NCBI GenBank assembly: GCA_937981515.1
Contig: CALJNY010000099.1
Coordinates: 1-8,066 of the forward strand
Direction of reading: 5' to 3'
Source of the DNA: an uncultured Collinsella sp.
Lineage (GTDB): Bacteria > Actinomycetota > Coriobacteriia > Coriobacteriales > Coriobacteriaceae
Length of the DNA: 8,066 nucleotides
Each line of letters opens with the position of its first letter. Position 1 is the stretch's first letter. A program made the translations under genes and the position numbers. This document shows positions 6,140 through 8,066 of this stretch, in pieces. The notes under the pieces are model-generated. The model did no database searches and was not told the origin of the DNA. It saw nothing but the letters and a program-made list of their open reading frames with translations.

Positions 6140-6193
6140 AGGGGCCTCCTCAATCTATAGAAAGAGCAATAAGCGTATTGTCGAGTGCTCGGC

Positions 6194-6222
6194 ATTATCC
6201 GCTGTCGCACGCTAAAGTGCAA
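6194..6222 (-). promoter_or_regulatory. Sigma-70 type promoter of the DAHP synthase gene
   Basis: On the minus strand, a -35 box TTGCAC (6222-6217) and a -10 box GATAAT (6199-6194) are separated by exactly 17 bp. Transcription should start near 6187, leaving a 5' leader of about 48 nt before the ATG. That leader is too short for a T-box or a tryptophan-type attenuator, and I see no leader peptide in it. It contains a small CAATA/TATTG dyad around 6167-6180 that might be a repressor site. Confidence 0.7.
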
Positions 6223-6237
6223 CCCCTCGCCGCCACG

Positions 6238-6275
6238 AAACCTGCCAAAAGGGACAGGTTTATTTTGGCAGGTTT
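6238..6275. repeat. 13-bp perfect inverted repeat upstream of the DAHP synthase promoter
   Basis: AAACCTGCCAAAA (6238-6250) pairs with TTTTGGCAGGTTT (6263-6275) around a 12-nt loop. The loop itself contains CAGGTTT (6255-6261), a second possible partner for AAACCTG at 6238-6244, so two alternative hairpins exist. It lies 15 bp upstream of the -35 box and is therefore outside the transcript from that promoter. It may be a short dispersed palindrome, an upstream control site, or a leftover terminator. Confidence 0.6.
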
Positions 6276-6361
6276 TATATGGGGGAACGTCGGCGGATGC
6301 CGGGAGGGAGTAGCGTTGCGCGGGACCCTAAGGCTATTGTCGGTTCCCCAGGAAACACCCC

Positions 6362-6389
6362 GTGGGCAAAAAATGCCAAATATGAGTAC
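6362..6389 (+). repeat. Left copy of a 28-bp inverted repeat pair
   Basis: The segment starts GTGGGCAAAAAATGCC and ends AATATGAGTAC. It is the reverse complement of 6564-6591 at 27 of 28 positions (GCC here, GGC in the other). The match continues weakly on both sides: CCC outside after one mismatch, and about 60% similarity inside over the next 20 bp. The two copies are 174 bp apart. Confidence 0.75.
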
Positions 6390-6470
6390 GGTTGCTATCT
6401 TAGTATCATATCGGTCTAGCAAGATAATAGACAAAGTGAAAAATATGTTCATTAACGTTGGCACGCAGAA

Positions 6471-6489
6471 GCCCGCTAACGGGCGTTTT
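6471..6489 (+). terminator. Orphan terminator-like hairpin
   Basis: GCCCG (6471-6475) pairs with CGGGC (6480-6484) around CTAA, followed by GTTTTG. The stem is short at 5 bp. No plus-strand gene ends upstream of it: the nearest annotated genes on both sides are on the minus strand. It could end a small transcript arising in the AT-rich stretch 6390-6470, or be chance. Confidence 0.4.
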
Positions 6490-6563
6490 GATTAATTGGA
6501 AGGCGTATAGAGGCCGCAAGGAGGTCGTTTGAGGCGGTTTTGGCTGTTACCAAAAAGGTAACA

Positions 6564-6591
6564 GTACTCATATTTGCCATTTTTTGCCCAC
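6564..6591 (-). repeat. Right copy of a 28-bp inverted repeat pair, with adjoining hairpin
   Basis: It starts GTACTCATATTTGCC and ends TTTTTTGCCCAC, the inverse of 6362-6389 with one mismatch. Just inside it is a perfect hairpin, CTGTTACC (6544-6551) with GGTAACAG (6557-6564) around AAAAA; its last base is the first base of the repeat. The left copy has only a degenerate form of this hairpin, so the right copy looks like the better preserved version of the element. Confidence 0.75.
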
Positions 6592-6650
6592 AGGGCCTCG
6601 AAGGGGCTGTCAATCAGGTCCCAGGGGAGGCGGTTCAAGGGCCGTAGAAC

Positions 6651-6687
6651 AAAAACGGGGGCGCAGGTTGTCCTGCGCCCCCGTTTT
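6651..6687 (-). terminator. Strong bidirectional terminator after the ABC exporter
   Basis: A perfect 16-bp stem pairs AAAACGGGGGCGCAGG (6652-6667) with CCTGCGCCCCCGTTTT (6672-6687) around TTGT. On the minus strand it starts 29 bp after the exporter stop and runs into TTTTT, so it ends that gene. The A and T ends mean it works in both directions and would also stop any plus-strand transcript entering from the left. Confidence 0.92.
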
Positions 6688-6716
6688 CTGGGCATTGCGG
6701 TTGTTTGCTGCCGGTT

Positions 6717-8066
6717 TTACGCCGCCTCGTCGAACTGCGAGTTGTACAGGTCGGCGTAGAAGCCGCCCTGGGCGAGCAACTCGTCGTGCGTGCCCTTCTC
6801 GACGATGTCGCCGTCGCGAATCACCAAGATCACGTCGGCGTTGCGGATCGTGGACAGGCGGTGCGCGATGACAAAGCTGGTGCGGCCCTGCATCAGCGCA
6901 TCCATGGCGCGCTGAATGAGCTCCTCGGTACGGGTATCGACGTTGGAAGTCGCCTCGTCCAGAATCAGTGCCGGGCGGTCGGCCAAAATGGCACGGGCGA
7001 TGGTCACGAGCTGGCGCTGACCCTGCGACAGGTTGGTGCCCTCCTCGTTGATCATAAAGTCGTAGCCACCAGCGAGCGTATGAATAAAGTGGTCGCAGCG
7101 TGCGGCGCGCGCAGCGGCCTCGACCTCGGCATCGCTTGCATCGGGGCGTCCGTAGCGGATGTTCTCGCGGATCGTGCCGTTAAACAGCCAGGTATCCTGC
7201 AGCACCATGGCAAACTCGCCGCGCAGCGCCGCGCGGTCCCAGTCGCGCACGTCGATGCCCTCGACGCGCAGCGAGCCGCCGTCCACATCGTAGAAGCGCT
7301 GCAGCAGCTTAATGAGCGTGGTCTTACCAGCGCCGGTGGGACCGACGATGGCGATGGTCTGGCCGGGCTGCGCCTCGCAGCTAAAGTTGTGGATGATGGT
7401 CTTGTCGGGCGTGTAGCCAAACTTGACATGGTCAAACTCCACGTGGCCGGGGCGCTTCTCGGGAATCTGCGCGTCGGCCTTCTGCTCCTCCTCGGGCGCG
7501 GCCAGGAACTCAAAGACGCGCTCGGTGGCGGCTGCCATCGACTGCATCGTGTTGCTCACGTTGCCCAGCTGCTGCACGGGTTGGGTAAAGTTGCGAACGT
7601 ACTGGATAAAGCTCTGGATGTCGCCGGGCGTGGCGTTGCCGGTCAGCGCGAGCTGCGCGCCCACCACGACGACGCCCACGTAACCCATATTGCCCACCAG
7701 GCTCATAAGCGGCATCATCAGGCCCGACAGGAACTGCGAGCGCCAGCCACTAATAAAGAGACGGTTGTTTTGGCGGTCGAACTCCTCGATCGAAGCCTCG
7801 GCGCGGTCGAACACCTGAATGACGTTCTGGCCGGCAAAATCCTCCTCGATAATGCCGTTGACGGTGCCCAGGACCTGCTGCTGCTCGCGGAAGTACGGCT
7901 GCGAGAAGTGAATCATCACCATTAAGATAATCGCGGCGGCCGGCAGCGTGAGCACGGTGACGCCGGTGAGCGGCAGGCTGATCGACAGCATCATGACGAG
8001 CACGCCGATAAACTGCGTGACGGACGTAATAAGCTGCGTCACGCTCTGGTTGAGCGACTGGCCGAG
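6717..8066 (-). CDS. ABC exporter half-transporter (ABCB/MdlB type), C-terminal part (partial at right edge)
   Basis: Membrane exporter subunit that couples ATP hydrolysis to efflux of an unknown compound. The frame is open from the right edge to the TAA at 6719-6717 and gives 449 residues, about three quarters of the usual ~600; the start lies outside. An internal Met near the edge is within the membrane domain, not the start. Residues 1-150 contain the last membrane helices of an ABC type I exporter domain (near 17-53 and 111-141). The nucleotide-binding domain begins at about 207 and shows Walker A VGPTGAGKTT (241-250), a Q-loop MVLQDTWLFNGTIRENI, the signature NLSQGQRQ (345-352), Walker B ALILDEATSNVD (366-377) with the catalytic Glu, and the switch His in IAHRLSTI (402). 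All ATPase residues are canonical. In heterodimeric exporters this would be the subunit with the consensus Walker B Glu; a partner gene probably lies upstream, beyond the edge. A drug, peptide or lipid substrate cannot be told apart. Confidence 0.93.
   Translation of the reverse strand, partial: LGQSLNQSVTQLITSVTQFIGVLVMMLSISLPLTGVTVLTLPAAAIILMVMIHFSQPYFREQQQVLGTVNGIIEEDFAGQNVIQVFDRAEASIEEFDRQNNRLFISGWRSQFLSGLMMPLMSLVGNMGYVGVVVVGAQLALTGNATPGDIQSFIQYVRNFTQPVQQLGNVSNTMQSMAAATERVFEFLAAPEEEQKADAQIPEKRPGHVEFDHVKFGYTPDKTIIHNFSCEAQPGQTIAIVGPTGAGKTTLIKLLQRFYDVDGGSLRVEGIDVRDWDRAALRGEFAMVLQDTWLFNGTIRENIRYGRPDASDAEVEAAARAARCDHFIHTLAGGYDFMINEEGTNLSQGQRQLVTIARAILADRPALILDEATSNVDTRTEELIQRAMDALMQGRTSFVIAHRLSTIRNADVILVIRDGDIVEKGTHDELLAQGGFYADLYNSQFDEAA

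Larger units (their letters stand above)
6276..6650. other. Gene-free intergenic region with inverted repeats and an orphan terminator
   Basis: No credible gene is present between the DAHP synthase promoter and the ABC exporter terminator. The open frames here (for example 6178-6495 on plus and 6195-6464 on minus) cross palindromes, lack a ribosome binding site, and resemble nothing I know. The base composition changes at about 6365-6470, which is clearly more AT-rich than the flanks. A weak 7-bp pairing, GGGGAAC (6282-6288) with GTTCCCC (6343-6349), closes an otherwise unstructured loop. The inverted repeats at 6362-6389 and 6564-6591 and the terminator at 6471 are listed separately. Confidence 0.55.

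Noticed and set aside
5129..6160. Long plus-strand open frame of 343 codons opposite the DAHP synthase
   Set aside because: It is the antisense of a gene with clear DAHP synthase motifs; its own translation has low complexity and no recognisable motif.
6140..6190. T-box or attenuator leader for the DAHP synthase gene
   Set aside because: The predicted leader is only about 48 nt, with no leader peptide, no T-box motif and no terminator hairpin.
6178..6495. Plus-strand 105-codon and minus-strand 89-codon open frames in the gap before the DAHP synthase
   Set aside because: They cross the DAHP synthase promoter and two inverted repeats, and neither has a ribosome binding site or a familiar sequence.
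6276..6650. tRNA or known riboswitch in the large gap
   Set aside because: I found no cloverleaf, T-loop GTTCRA-type motif in the right context, or conserved riboswitch core.
6705..7925. Plus-strand open frame of 406 codons opposite the ABC exporter
   Set aside because: It mirrors the high-GC codon pattern of the exporter gene; the translation is rich in Val, Leu, Ala and His with no domain.

Overview
The window looks like chromosomal DNA from a gut actinobacterium of the class Coriobacteriia, most like Collinsella. This rests on the GC-rich codon use, Gram-positive style AGGAGG ribosome binding sites, a membrane-anchored LuxR-type regulator beside a Tat-exported lipoprotein enzyme, and intergenic spaces full of short palindromic repeats. 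The genus is an inference from style; no rRNA or marker gene is present.

Layout, left to right: (1) the C-terminal half of an agmatine deiminase (+, cut by the left edge), ending at a strong hairpin terminator that can also serve the convergent next gene; (2) a GNAT acetyltransferase (-); (3) a 469-bp gene-free stretch with two different palindromic repeat families; (4) a seven-helix-type membrane LuxR regulator (+), followed after 138 bp by (5) a 600-residue Tat lipoprotein amidohydrolase of the YtcJ/Amidohydro_3 type (+) with its own terminator; (6) a 411-bp convergent intergenic region with a second, 49/50 identical copy of a repeat from region 3, a large nested hairpin and a hairpin that swallows the next stop codon; (7) a type I DAHP synthase (-), with a well-formed promoter; (8) a 577-bp gene-free region with a 28-bp near-perfect inverted repeat pair, an orphan terminator and a strong bidirectional terminator; (9) the C-terminal three quarters of an ABC exporter half-transporter (-, cut by the right edge).

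The genes do not form one pathway. The only pair that reads as a functional unit is regulator plus amidohydrolase: a membrane-embedded sensor/DNA-binding protein next to a surface-anchored hydrolase, with a small palindrome between them that could be the operator. DAHP synthase starts aromatic amino-acid synthesis. Agmatine deiminase breaks down the arginine-derived polyamine precursor agmatine. The exporter and the acetyltransferase have no visible link to the others.

The most unusual content is non-coding. At least three families of palindromic or inverted repeats occupy the intergenic spaces, and one occurs twice within 3.3 kb. It begins (read on the minus strand) with GTAG before a hairpin, the layout of REP elements mobilised by RAYT-type transposases. 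No transposase gene is present in the window.
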